Shown here: positions 7,838-16,585 of the stretch, in pieces
How the letters are laid out: each line of letters begins with the position of its first letter
Position numbering within the stretch: position 1 is the stretch's first letter
From: Candidatus Melainabacteria bacterium
Lineage (GTDB): Bacteria; Cyanobacteriota; Vampirovibrionia; Obscuribacterales; Obscuribacteraceae
Assembly (NCBI GenBank): GCA_016699165.1
Contig: CP064963.1
Location: forward strand, 2,046,001 to 2,110,000
Direction of reading: 5' to 3'
DNA: 64,000 nt
Notes under the pieces: generated by a model
Database searches by the model: none
Seen by the model: the letters and a program-made list of their open reading frames with translations, nothing else
What the model was told of the DNA's origin: nothing
Translations under genes and position numbers: made by a program

Positions 7838-8734
7838 TTAAGCTGCAGAATGTGATGGTTCCTGGCTTTGTCCTTTGCCTGTTTCTTCTTTCATAATTTG
7901 AGCATCTTTTTTAGTGCCCAGTTTTTCCATAATGGCGAATCTGTATCTATAGGCAAAGAGCGCTGCAACTGGCGTGCCTACGCAAATAAGCAGACCAGAT
8001 CCAACAATGGCAATTAGAATAAGTGTAGTGGTCAAACTAACAACGTCTTTTAACTCTTTCAAGTCTGTTTTTAGCGTGGTCAGCTGTGAGCCGACCCCAC
8101 CAAGCGGTTGGGCGAGGTCTACAACCGGTTGTTTCAATTCAGTTATAGGTTTATAAATCTTGTCGAGTTGTCCTTCTACGTGACCTAGACGCTGGTCAAC
8201 CGAAGTCATGTTGCCACTGACACCATTAAGCTGAGCGCGCATGCCCTTTACTTCGCCTGACATATCAACCATGTCGGTTCTCAGCCCAATCATTGGTTTT
8301 TGCAAACCAGCAATAGGTCCTTCAAGGCGCATCATCTGCTTTTCTAAGTGTATTACTCGTTTTTGCATGTCAGTAACAGGCTTAAATATATATTTAGCTG
8401 GATTTAAGTCATGCAATTGAAAACCCTTGTCCTTAGCGTCTTCATCTTCAAAAGTATCAGCTTTCACCTTAACGCCGTCAATTTGGTTGACCGCTTCAAT
8501 CATGGCTTTGTCAGCTTTCTTCTGCTGATTCTTGGCGTGTTCAATATCATTTTTAGTTGGCTCATGCTTAGACTTTCCAGCGCCGGGCTTTGTAGCAGCC
8601 TGAATGTCTTTGGCTGCTTGGGAAGGAACTTCGGCTTTGCCTACATCTTTGGCGGATGCTTGTTGATTGCTGGAAATACCACCTAGTAAACAAAGTGATA
8701 CTGCTAGCGATACCACTGTGATTTTACTGCTCAT
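7838..8734 (-). CDS. Exported coiled-coil protein with C-terminal membrane anchor
   Basis: A 298-residue protein with a cleavable-looking signal (residues 1 to about 29, ending QQASA), a charged Lys/Glu/Ala-rich region, then a long heptad-like segment (about 105-225) with recurring motifs such as LEGPIAGLQKPMIGL and QLNGVSGNMTSVDQRL, which resembles phase-variable coiled-coil or chemoreceptor-like helices. A transmembrane segment follows (about 240-265, LILIAIVGSGLLICVGTPVAAL) with a basic cytoplasmic tail. The longest frame starts at 8827, but AGGAG nine bases before the ATG at 8734 and the signal peptide decide the start. Family not recognised. It ends 15 bases from the convergent Clp_N gene and is divergent from the SPFH operon. 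Confidence 0.68.
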   Translation of the reverse strand: MSSKITVVSLAVSLCLLGGISSNQQASAKDVGKAEVPSQAAKDIQAATKPGAGKSKHEPTKNDIEHAKNQQKKADKAMIEAVNQIDGVKVKADTFEDEDAKDKGFQLHDLNPAKYIFKPVTDMQKRVIHLEKQMMRLEGPIAGLQKPMIGLRTDMVDMSGEVKGMRAQLNGVSGNMTSVDQRLGHVEGQLDKIYKPITELKQPVVDLAQPLGGVGSQLTTLKTDLKELKDVVSLTTTLILIAIVGSGLLICVGTPVAALFAYRYRFAIMEKLGTKKDAQIMKEETGKGQSQEPSHSAA

Positions 8735-8953
8735 AATAAAAGACTCCTGAATACACGATTTAATTCGGTTATCTTTTGGGATAGCACAACTGCAACAGCT
8801 CAGGGTTTTGACGCAATGCCCCAGCATTTCGACTCTTCACCCCTTGACATTAAACGATCTAATCAAAAAATCGCATATATTAAGGATTCTTTGGTGGTAT
8901 TCTTAAGTCATTCCTTCCTTTCATCTTTACAGGCGCCAGCCAGGGAGATAACG

Positions 8954-9928
8954 ATGTTTGACCTTTTCAAGAAGCAGTTTATTGAAGTCATCGAGTGGGT
9001 CGAAGAGGACAATGACGTCCTGGCTTACCGCTACCCAACATTAGACCGTGAAATTAAGAACGGGGCGGTCTTAACAGTCCGCGAGTCACAAATGGCTGTT
9101 TTTGTAAACGAAGGAAACATTGCCGACGTTTTCACTCCTGGCAAGTACACACTTTCCACACAAACTTTGCCCATTTTGACCACAATGCTCAACTGGGATA
9201 AAGCCTTCAAATCGCCGTTTAAATCCGAAGTTTATTTCTTTTCCACTCGCGAAAAAATCGACCAGCGTTGGGGAACCCAACAACCAATTACTTTCCGCGA
9301 TAAAGAATTCGGCGTAATTAGGCTGAGAGCATTTGGTTCTTACTCGTATAAAATCGAAGAGCCTGGTACTTTCTACCAAAAATTGAGCGGCACACGCGAG
9401 CACTACAGTGTTGGCGATTGCGATGGACAGTTGCGTGCAGTTGTTGCCACCACTATTGCCACCATGCTTGGCGAAGGTAAAACACCTTTCCTCGACATGG
9501 CTGCAAATCAGAAAAAGTTCTCTGAAGCACTCAAGAAAGAATTGGATCAACCTTTCTGGGATTACGGTCTGAGACTGGTTTCTTTCTATGTCCAAAGTAT
9601 TACCCTGCCAGAAGAATTGCAAGAATATTTAGACAAACAATCGTCTATGAATTTGGTTGGCGATTTGAAAAAATATGCTCAGTTTCAAGCTGCAGATTCA
9701 ATCAAAGACGCTGCGGCAAATTCAGGCGGCTTAGCCGGAATAGGAGCCGGAATTGGCGCTGGTCAAATGATCAGTCAAGCCTTTAACACTGGCTCTAGCT
9801 CGGGCGGTAGCGGCGGCGAAGACCCGTTTGCGACACTGGAAAAATTACAAGCCTTGCACGAGAAAGGCATTTTATCCAAAGAAGAATTCGAAGCGAAGAA
9901 AGCTGAAGTATTGAAGAGAATCGGCTAG
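8954..9928 (+). CDS. SPFH-domain protein (YdjI/COG4260-like) with SHOCT tail
   Basis: A 324-residue cytosolic protein. Residues about 1-240 match the prokaryotic SPFH family related to YdjI and poxvirus-core-like proteins (MFDLFKKQFIEVIEWVEEDN, then AVFVNEGNIADVFTPGKYTL and VYFFSTREKIDQRWGTQQPI). A short Gly/Ser-rich linker precedes a C-terminal SHOCT motif (about 290-324, EKLQALHEKGILSKEEFEAK), which replaces the zinc ribbon found in many relatives. SPFH proteins form membrane-associated oligomers organising lipid domains. AGGGAG seven bases upstream supports this ATG. Its stop overlaps the start of the DUF4178 gene (TAGTG), making it the head of the membrane/polyamine operon. Confidence 0.85.
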   Translation: MFDLFKKQFIEVIEWVEEDNDVLAYRYPTLDREIKNGAVLTVRESQMAVFVNEGNIADVFTPGKYTLSTQTLPILTTMLNWDKAFKSPFKSEVYFFSTREKIDQRWGTQQPITFRDKEFGVIRLRAFGSYSYKIEEPGTFYQKLSGTREHYSVGDCDGQLRAVVATTIATMLGEGKTPFLDMAANQKKFSEALKKELDQPFWDYGLRLVSFYVQSITLPEELQEYLDKQSSMNLVGDLKKYAQFQAADSIKDAAANSGGLAGIGAGIGAGQMISQAFNTGSSSGGSGGEDPFATLEKLQALHEKGILSKEEFEAKKAEVLKRIG

Positions 9929-10581
9929 TGATTAGCCTCTCTTGCCCTTCGTGTGGCGCGACAGTGCCCTTCAAATCGAAGGCGTCCGTTTTTGCTGTGT
10001 GCAGTTACTGCCGGTCGACATTAGTCCGGCACGACATGGACCTTGAAGCGGTGGGCAAGATGGCTGAATTGCAGGACGATTTAACCCCGCTTCAAATCGG
10101 CACCACAGGCAAGTATAAAGGCAAAGCGTTTGAAATCATCGGACGAATGAAAGTTTCCTACGATGATGGATTTTGGAATGAATGGTATCTGTATTTTGCC
10201 GAAGGCAAGCACAAAGAAGGATGGCTAGCCGAAGCGCAAGGATTTTACGCGGTTTGTTTCGAGGTAGACCAACGAGTCGCTCCTCCTCGCCAGGATGCCA
10301 GCGCTCTGCAACCCGGTCGCCTAGTCGCATTTCACGATCATGAGCTTTTTGAAATTGAAGATATTCGCGAAGTTAAATGTCTGGTGAGTGAAGGCGAATT
10401 GCCAGTAAATGCACCGAAAGGGCGTGAGTCGCTAAGCGTTGATTTAACCGGACCCGACACTCAAATGGCAACTATCGAATACGCAAAAGACGAAATTCGC
10501 GTATTTGCCGGGGGTTATCAGGATTTCGACGATTTTAAATTTCACAATTTAAGAGAGATTGAAGGCTGGAAACATGCCTGA
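9928..10581 (+). CDS. DUF4178 protein with N-terminal zinc ribbon (first copy)
   Basis: A 217-residue soluble protein. It opens with a zinc ribbon, C-P-S-C at residues 6-9 and C-x2-C at about 26-29, and continues into a DUF4178 beta-barrel-like domain (about 55-205) with GTTGKYKGKAFEIIGRMKVS and WNEWYLYFAEGKHKEGWLAE. DUF4178 proteins of unknown function recur next to SPFH, DUF350 and spermidine-synthase-like genes, so they are thought to belong to a membrane-linked system. The GTG start shares one base with the upstream stop, and the C terminus overlaps the next gene by 8 bases, implying translational coupling. No membrane segment is present, unlike the second copy. Confidence 0.8.
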   Translation: MISLSCPSCGATVPFKSKASVFAVCSYCRSTLVRHDMDLEAVGKMAELQDDLTPLQIGTTGKYKGKAFEIIGRMKVSYDDGFWNEWYLYFAEGKHKEGWLAEAQGFYAVCFEVDQRVAPPRQDASALQPGRLVAFHDHELFEIEDIREVKCLVSEGELPVNAPKGRESLSVDLTGPDTQMATIEYAKDEIRVFAGGYQDFDDFKFHNLREIEGWKHA

Positions 10582-11896
10582 CACTCCAGAAAAACCCGAG
10601 AAGAAAAAGTATTCTGCCAAGAATTTTGACTGCACCAGATGCGGTGCACCTATCACGGTAAAATATCCAGGCGCCTCACTTGCTGTAACTTGCCCCAATT
10701 GCAAAGTCGTTATTGATATAACAGACCAGAATTACCGCATACTATCTAAGTATTTTGACAAGACAAAAGAATACGAGCCAATCATACCGCTTGGTACCAG
10801 AGGCAAATTATTCGACAAAGAATGGGAAGTAATCGGTTTTGTAGTTCGCAGAGACAAGCTATCGGGATTTTCCTGGGAAGAATATTTACTATTCAATCCA
10901 TATTATGGCTACAGATGGCTTACGCGCAACAACGGGCACTGGAGCTTTGTCACCATGCTCAAGGACAAGCCCTATTCTTCAAAAGCGGCGCTTGACCGCG
11001 TTTATGTAAGCAGAGTCAATTTCAAAGACGACACTTTCAAACTTTATTACAGCGGACACGCAGTAGTTGCTTATGTGCTTGGCGAATTTTACTGGAAAGT
11101 AAAAACCAATACAGAAGTCTGGATGACAGATTATGTCTCGCCGCCCTATATGCTCTCAAACGAATGGGACAATCGCGAACTAGTATGGAGCAAAAGTGAA
11201 TATGTAGATGTTAGCAAGGTAAAAGAAGCTTTTAAAATCGAAGGCATGGCTGGTCCCGTTGGAGTGGCTCCCAATCAACCTTCGCCTTATTTGAAAACCT
11301 GGAGCGTAATGCGTTTACTCTGGGTCTTTTTCATCGTTATGCTTATAGGCCTGAATGTCGTCACCGCCGGCAGAGCGATGAATTATACAGCTTTGAACCA
11401 GATGTATGCTTTCACCATGAATGGAAAAACAAACGACACCACAACCCCTGTGTTTGAGCTGCTCAAAGATAAAGCCAACGTGGAAATAAATCTGAAAGCT
11501 GATGTCGACAATAGTTGGTTTTATATTTCGGGCGAAATGGTAAATGATGAAACCGGCGACACTTATTATTTCGAGCGTACTTGCGAATATTATCGCGGTG
11601 TCGATGACGGAGAAGCCTGGTCTGAGGGCAGTAGTAGTCAAAATATACTTTTATCAGGTGTTCCCGGCGGTAAATACTACATCAACTTTGATACCGAATC
11701 TGGTGACTTCCGCTTACAAGGCAGTCGCAACTTTACTCTGCAAGTACAACGCGATGTACCGACATTTGCAAATTTCATGTGGTGCTTCTTCTGGCTTTCC
11801 ATACTTCCTGTAATCTGCTGGTTCAATATGCGTCACTTCGAAGTTTCTCGCTGGTCAGAAAGCGACTATTCACCATATGTTTCATCGTCAAGCTAG
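10574..11896 (+). CDS. DUF4178 zinc-ribbon protein with membrane segments (second copy)
   Basis: A 440-residue paralogue of the preceding gene. The N terminus has a zinc ribbon (CTRCGAP about residue 21, CPNCKV about residue 41), followed by the DUF4178 fold (about 70-220, PLGTRGKLFDKEWEVIGFVV). It adds a transmembrane helix (about 248-268, LLWVFFIVMLIGLNVV), a beta-rich extracytoplasmic domain (about 285-400) and a second helix near the C terminus (about 405-425, FMWCFFWLSILPVICW). The cytosolic ribbon domain would thus be tethered across the membrane to an outer sensor-like domain. Start chosen at ATG 10574, eight bases after GAAGG and overlapping the previous stop. Confidence 0.8.
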   Translation: MPDTPEKPEKKKYSAKNFDCTRCGAPITVKYPGASLAVTCPNCKVVIDITDQNYRILSKYFDKTKEYEPIIPLGTRGKLFDKEWEVIGFVVRRDKLSGFSWEEYLLFNPYYGYRWLTRNNGHWSFVTMLKDKPYSSKAALDRVYVSRVNFKDDTFKLYYSGHAVVAYVLGEFYWKVKTNTEVWMTDYVSPPYMLSNEWDNRELVWSKSEYVDVSKVKEAFKIEGMAGPVGVAPNQPSPYLKTWSVMRLLWVFFIVMLIGLNVVTAGRAMNYTALNQMYAFTMNGKTNDTTTPVFELLKDKANVEINLKADVDNSWFYISGEMVNDETGDTYYFERTCEYYRGVDDGEAWSEGSSSQNILLSGVPGGKYYINFDTESGDFRLQGSRNFTLQVQRDVPTFANFMWCFFWLSILPVICWFNMRHFEVSRWSESDYSPYVSSSS

Positions 11897-11917
11897 CCGG
11901 GAGCACGAAGAGTAAAA

Positions 11918-12052
11918 ATGATTCCACTCTATGTCACAACTGCAATTGCCATCCTGGTTTTATTCTTTACTAATGCCCAGGCAGGCACTCAATTTTTTGA
12001 TTTTGAAGCCGGAGCGCACACCAAGCCAACCGGCGGACCGCAACACAAATAA
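11918..12052 (+). CDS. 44-residue secreted or membrane peptide
   Basis: A small gene in the gap between the second DUF4178 gene and DUF350: MIPLYVTTAIAILVLFFTNA, then QAGTQFFDFEAGAHTKPTGG and PQHK, TAA stop at 12050-12052. The N-terminal hydrophobic helix ends in an A-x-A-like site (NAQAG), so it could be a signal peptide or an anchor with a 22-residue tail. The spacing (21 bases after one gene, 10 before the next), same strand and an excellent following ribosome site argue that it is translated. No family recognised. Its location suggests a small subunit or regulator of the membrane system. Confidence 0.6.
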   Translation: MIPLYVTTAIAILVLFFTNAQAGTQFFDFEAGAHTKPTGGPQHK

Positions 12053-12062
12053 GGAGGAAAAC

Positions 12063-12281
12063 GTGGAGCAAGTATTTTCATTTAAATATCTGGTGGCGGC
12101 GATTGTTTATTCGCTACTAGGGTTGTTGATTCTCATTTTTTCAACATGGGTCTTCGACAAAATCACCCCGGGTGATCTTTGGAAAGAAATCGCAATAGAG
12201 AAAAATCTACCTCTTGCAATAGCCACGGGTGCCATGATCATTGCTCTTGGTCAAATAATTGCTGCATCATTGCACGGCTAA
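12063..12281 (+). CDS. DUF350 small membrane protein
   Basis: A 72-residue, two-helix membrane protein (about residues 8-30 YLVAAIVYSLLGLLILIFST and 48-70 LPLAIATGAMIIALGQIIAA). The pattern with polar turn VFDKITPGDLWKEIA matches DUF350, the family of E. coli YjfL, here as a single repeat. DUF350 genes recur beside spermidine/glutathionylspermidine synthase-like genes, suggesting a shared role at the membrane. The start is a GTG preceded by a textbook AGGAGG (12053-12058); the open frame extends upstream to 11931 but the ribosome site decides. Only 8 bases separate it from the synthase fusion gene. Confidence 0.8.
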   Translation: MEQVFSFKYLVAAIVYSLLGLLILIFSTWVFDKITPGDLWKEIAIEKNLPLAIATGAMIIALGQIIAASLHG

Positions 12282-12289
12282 AAGCATCA

Positions 12290-15200
12290 ATGACCTACGC
12301 CCTGTTAATTACAGTATTTGTCATATCCACCTGCGGATTAGTATACGAACTAATCGCAGGTACTGTAGCAAGCTATTTATTGGGCGATTCAATAACACAG
12401 TTTTCGACTGTAATTGGCGTTTATCTATTTGCCATGGGCATTGGCTCTTTCTTTTCTAAGTATGTAGAGCGCAGATTGGTTTTCACATTTGTTCAGGTCG
12501 AACTGATTGTGGGACTCATAGGCGGCATTTCGGCGGCTCTTTTATTCTTCCTTTTTGAGCACGTCGAAAATTTTCGCATCTTGCTTTATAGCTTAGTAAG
12601 CATCATAGGCATTTTAATTGGGCTTGAGATTCCACTTCTCATGCGTATTTTAAAAGACAAGCTCGAATTCAAAGATCTGGTATCCAAGATTTTCACTTTC
12701 GATTATGTTGGAGCATTACTTGCATCACTCTTGTTTCCACTTGTGCTTGTGCCGCATTTGGGGCTGGTTCGCTCCTCGATGTTGTTTGGTCTGCTCAATG
12801 TTACAGTTGGTTTATGGACTATTCACCTATTTAGAAAAGAACTTCCCTGGCTTAATACTTTGCGCGCCACAGGTGCCACGCTTGTCATTATTCTTGTAGG
12901 TGGATTTGCATTTGCCGATAAGCTCACTTCTATGGCAGAAGCTTCTAGTTATCAGGATTCAATTATCTATTCCACTTCAACCCCGTACCAAAGAATAGTC
13001 ATTACTGGTGGTGGCAAAGAGATAAAACTATTCCTAAACGGCAATTTACAGTTTAGTTCAAAAGACGAATATCGCTATCACGAAGCCTTGATTCATCCAG
13101 CCATGGGAAGCCTGAAGAATCCAGAAAACATCCTGGTGCTTGGCGGTGGCGACGGCATGGCAGTGCGAGAATTGCTCAAATATCCAAGCGTCAAAAACAT
13201 AACACTCGTTGATTTGGACGAGCAAATGACCAAAATTTTTCGCGACCAACCAGCCTTTTCACACTTAAACGATAACTCGCTCAGCAACGCCAAAGTGAAA
13301 GTGATTAACGCAGACGCCTTTATCTGGCTGCGCAAGAACAAAGAGCAATTCGACTTTGTTTGTGTAGACTTTCCAGACCCAAGCAATTTTTCTCTAGGCA
13401 AACTTTATACAGATACTTTCTATGCCGCCTTAAAGAAGGCGCTGAAGCCTGATGGATTGCTTGTTATTCAAAGCACTTCACCATTTTATGCAAAGAACTC
13501 TTTCTGGTGCGTAGTGAACACGCTTGAAGCAGTGGGATATAAAACTCTCCCGTATCATGCTTATGTTCCTTCTTTTGGCGACTGGGGTTATGTTCTTGCC
13601 GGTAATAAACCAGTTAAATTAGACTTCGACTATCCCACGGGATTACGCTATATAAGTGCGGCGACGATGGAGCCAATGCTATCTTTCCCTAAGGATATGC
13701 AGCCAACAGTGCACTGCGTCAACAAACTAAATAATCAAGCTCTCGTCCACCTATTCGAAAAGAATGGGGCGAATATGTCGAAACGCATTAGTCGAGCCAG
13801 TTTTCTCAAAGGGGCAGGCGCTCTTTTCTGGTCTATCTCATCTGGAAATTGGTTATCCGGTTGTTCGACCAAACTAAATTTTCCCCTTCGCTGGCTTGGA
13901 CCATCAATGGCGATGGGGCATGCAATGCGCGACAAAACGCTTCTACCCTTTGATGGCGAGCCCAAAGACAAAAAAGCCATCTACATCATTGGTGGTGGCA
14001 TCGCAGGTTTATCAGCTGGATGGTGGCTTAAAAAAAATGGCTTTAGTGACTTCCAGATTTTAGAATTAGAAAAAAAGGTTGGTGGCAATTCCACTTCAGG
14101 CTCTAATAAAATTAGTAAATATCCCTGGGGCGCACACTATGTCCCAGTGCCAAACGAAGAGTCCAAATATGTGCGCGAATTCTTTCAAGAAATAGGCGTA
14201 ATCAAAGGATTCGCAGATGACGGCAAAGCTATTTATGACGAACTTTATTTGTGTCACGACCCCCAAGAACGCTTATTCAAAGACGGATCTTTTCAGGAAG
14301 GATTAGTTCCGCACAAAGGTCTTCAAACAGACGACAAATTACAAACACAACGTTTTTTTAAAACAGTTGAGGCATTGCGATATGCCAAAGGTTTTGATGA
14401 TAAGCCGGCTTTTGCTATTCCTGTAGACTTGAGTTCGCAAGATCCAAAATATAAAGATCTCGATAAAATTTCGATGGCACAATGGCTCACTCAAAACAAA
14501 TTCGATTCCAAGCCATTAATGTGGTATGTCAAATACTGCTGCAAGGACGACTACGGCTCCAATCCAGACACGGTTTCCGCCTGGGCAGGTCTGCATTATT
14601 TTGCCGGTCGTCGTGGCAAAGCAGCAAACGGCGAGCACAACACTGTTGTGACCTGGCCTGAAGGAAATGGATTTCTAGTGGAGAAGTTGCGCGAGAAATT
14701 AAAAGACCATATAAAAACGGGTGAGATGGTCACTCAAATCTCTAACACAGAAGGAGGCTTGAAAATCAGCACCCAGAGCGGCGATGATAAACAAGCTTAT
14801 AGTTCTGAATATGCTATTTTCGCCAGTCCAAGATTTTTGGCTGGCTATTTAATTAAGGACTATCCTAAAACTTTACCCGGTTCTCTCTCACGCAAAGAGG
14901 CACTATCCTATGCACCGTGGATAGTGGCAAATATCACATTGAGTCGCATCCCGCCCTCACGTGGCGTGCATCCAGCCTGGGACAATGTAAGCTACTACAG
15001 CGAATCTCTAGGTTATGTTAACGCCGCACACCAGAATATTTCGACCCGCTCGTCGAACACTGTTATTACTTACTATTTGCCTCTCACCGCATTTGAGCCG
15101 AAAACAGGACGCGCAAAACTCATGAGCGATACGCCCGAAAAATGGCTCAAACACATAATTGCAGACCTGGATAAAATGCATCCTGATATTCAAACGTACA

Positions 15201-15442
15201 TAAAAGAAGTCGAACTTTGGCCCTGGGGGCATGGCATGGTTCGCCCTACAGTTGGTTATATTTGGGGCGAAGACAGACAATCAATGCAGACTAATTTGGG
15301 CAATATTTATTTCGCCCACTCGGACATGAGCGGCATTTCTAATTTTGAAGAAGCACAGTATCAGGGGATTAAAGCGGCAGGACATATAATGGAGAAACTG
15401 GGGCACAAAGCACCCGCCAAAATAGAAAAACAAAATTCATGA
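12290..15442 (+). CDS. Membrane spermidine-synthase-like domain fused to FAD amine oxidase
   Basis: A continuous 1050-codon frame joining two enzymes. Residues 1 to about 215 hold seven or so membrane helices; about 220-480 form a spermidine-synthase-like Rossmann domain with NILVLGGGDGMAVRELLKYP (S-adenosyl binding) and VDFPDPSNFSLGKLYTDTFY. From Met496 (13775) a second module begins: MSKRISRASFLKGAGALFWS followed by a lipobox-like WLSGC, then a GGGIAGLSAGWWLKKNGF dinucleotide fold and a flavin amine-oxidase domain to the end. The second part normally stands alone with its own export signal, so either this is a true fusion or an internal start produces a separate lipoprotein; no stop lies between. 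The longer open frame reaches 12179, but the ATG at 12290 begins the first membrane helix. Inference: aminopropyl transfer coupled with amine oxidation at the membrane. Confidence 0.8.
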   Translation: MTYALLITVFVISTCGLVYELIAGTVASYLLGDSITQFSTVIGVYLFAMGIGSFFSKYVERRLVFTFVQVELIVGLIGGISAALLFFLFEHVENFRILLYSLVSIIGILIGLEIPLLMRILKDKLEFKDLVSKIFTFDYVGALLASLLFPLVLVPHLGLVRSSMLFGLLNVTVGLWTIHLFRKELPWLNTLRATGATLVIILVGGFAFADKLTSMAEASSYQDSIIYSTSTPYQRIVITGGGKEIKLFLNGNLQFSSKDEYRYHEALIHPAMGSLKNPENILVLGGGDGMAVRELLKYPSVKNITLVDLDEQMTKIFRDQPAFSHLNDNSLSNAKVKVINADAFIWLRKNKEQFDFVCVDFPDPSNFSLGKLYTDTFYAALKKALKPDGLLVIQSTSPFYAKNSFWCVVNTLEAVGYKTLPYHAYVPSFGDWGYVLAGNKPVKLDFDYPTGLRYISAATMEPMLSFPKDMQPTVHCVNKLNNQALVHLFEKNGANMSKRISRASFLKGAGALFWSISSGNWLSGCSTKLNFPLRWLGPSMAMGHAMRDKTLLPFDGEPKDKKAIYIIGGGIAGLSAGWWLKKNGFSDFQILELEKKVGGNSTSGSNKISKYPWGAHYVPVPNEESKYVREFFQEIGVIKGFADDGKAIYDELYLCHDPQERLFKDGSFQEGLVPHKGLQTDDKLQTQRFFKTVEALRYAKGFDDKPAFAIPVDLSSQDPKYKDLDKISMAQWLTQNKFDSKPLMWYVKYCCKDDYGSNPDTVSAWAGLHYFAGRRGKAANGEHNTVVTWPEGNGFLVEKLREKLKDHIKTGEMVTQISNTEGGLKISTQSGDDKQAYSSEYAIFASPRFLAGYLIKDYPKTLPGSLSRKEALSYAPWIVANITLSRIPPSRGVHPAWDNVSYYSESLGYVNAAHQNISTRSSNTVITYYLPLTAFEPKTGRAKLMSDTPEKWLKHIIADLDKMHPDIQTYIKEVELWPWGHGMVRPTVGYIWGEDRQSMQTNLGNIYFAHSDMSGISNFEEAQYQGIKAAGHIMEKLGHKAPAKIEKQNS

Positions 15443-16575
15443 CCCAAACTCTATCCACGAGCCAAAACAAATCAGAGTCAACCTGGCAAAACCAGGCATG
15501 GCTTGCGTCGGCACAGTGGGATAGTTTGTTCATTTTAGCGCCAGCGTTTATTACATCGGCACTTGTTATTTGCTTTCGTCCATTTTTCGAGAATAGTTCG
15601 AATTTGCCTTTGTGGGCTTGGGTGGTGCTCGTCATGATGGTTGACGTGGCGCACGTTTACGCGACTTTGTTTAGGACATATTTAGACAAAGAAGCCCTAA
15701 AGAAAAACAAGTCGCTTTTAATTGCCATTCCACTTGCCTGTTGGGCAGTTGGAGCGCTTCTGTATAGCATGTCTAAAGGCGGGGACGGAAACTTATTCTG
15801 GAGAACACTTGCATATCTTGCAGTCTTTCATTTTATTCGCCAACAATATGGCTTCATGGCTTTGTACTCGCGCAAAGATTCTGATACCGCGCGCAAATTC
15901 AAATACCTCGATGGCGCCTGCCTTTACCTTGCCACCATTTATCCTATTCTTTACTGGCACACACATCTGCCTAGAAACTTCAACTGGTTTGTTGCAGGCG
16001 ACTTTGCAACTACACTACCAGAAATCGCTTCTCATGCCGGTTTATGCATTTACTTGGTGGTGGCAGCAGGTTATATCGTCAAAGAAATTTGGCTTTACGC
16101 AAAACTAAAAATATTCAACATTCCGCGCAATTTACTCATCACAGGAACAGCTCTAAGTTGGTGGGTGGGCATTGTATCTATGAACTCAGACATGGCTTTC
16201 ACTCTTACAAACGTGGTGAGCCACGGAATTCCTTACATGGCGCTTGTTTGGCTCTATCACAGCAGTAAATCGAGTCATAACGTGAATGCATTAAATCTAA
16301 AGCCCTCGTTAGTTGGTCAAATATTCCTCTCTTACGTACCCGCGTTTGTAATGTTTCTAGTGCTTCTTGCATTTCTTGAAGAAGGGCTCTGGGACGGGTT
16401 TATCTGGCGCGAACATTTAGCATTCTTCGGTCCTTTTGGTGCACTGCCGGCAATAAATGATCCTGCAATACTTTCTATACTGATACCATTTCTGGCACTA
16501 CCACAATCTGTGCATTACGTTCTAGACGGCTTCATTTGGCGCGTGAAAGAGCGCGACAATGTTTGGTCAGCTTGA
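15439..16575 (+). CDS. Polytopic membrane protein with conserved-looking histidines
   Basis: A 378-residue protein with about eight to nine hydrophobic helices, translationally coupled to the oxidase fusion by an ATGA overlap. I do not recognise it with certainty. Histidines sit in or near membrane segments in motifs VDVAHVYATLFRTY, FHFIRQQYGFMALY, VVSHGIPYMALVWLYH and PQSVHYVLDGFIWR. That distribution recalls membrane metal-dependent oxygenases such as Brp/Blh, but the exact motifs differ, so this is only a suggestion. As the last large gene of the operon it probably acts on the same membrane substrate as the synthase-oxidase protein. Alternative: a transporter or a channel-like scaffold. 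Confidence 0.7.
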   Translation: MTQTLSTSQNKSESTWQNQAWLASAQWDSLFILAPAFITSALVICFRPFFENSSNLPLWAWVVLVMMVDVAHVYATLFRTYLDKEALKKNKSLLIAIPLACWAVGALLYSMSKGGDGNLFWRTLAYLAVFHFIRQQYGFMALYSRKDSDTARKFKYLDGACLYLATIYPILYWHTHLPRNFNWFVAGDFATTLPEIASHAGLCIYLVVAAGYIVKEIWLYAKLKIFNIPRNLLITGTALSWWVGIVSMNSDMAFTLTNVVSHGIPYMALVWLYHSSKSSHNVNALNLKPSLVGQIFLSYVPAFVMFLVLLAFLEEGLWDGFIWREHLAFFGPFGALPAINDPAILSILIPFLALPQSVHYVLDGFIWRVKERDNVWSA

Positions 16576-16585
16576 GGACGTCAAC

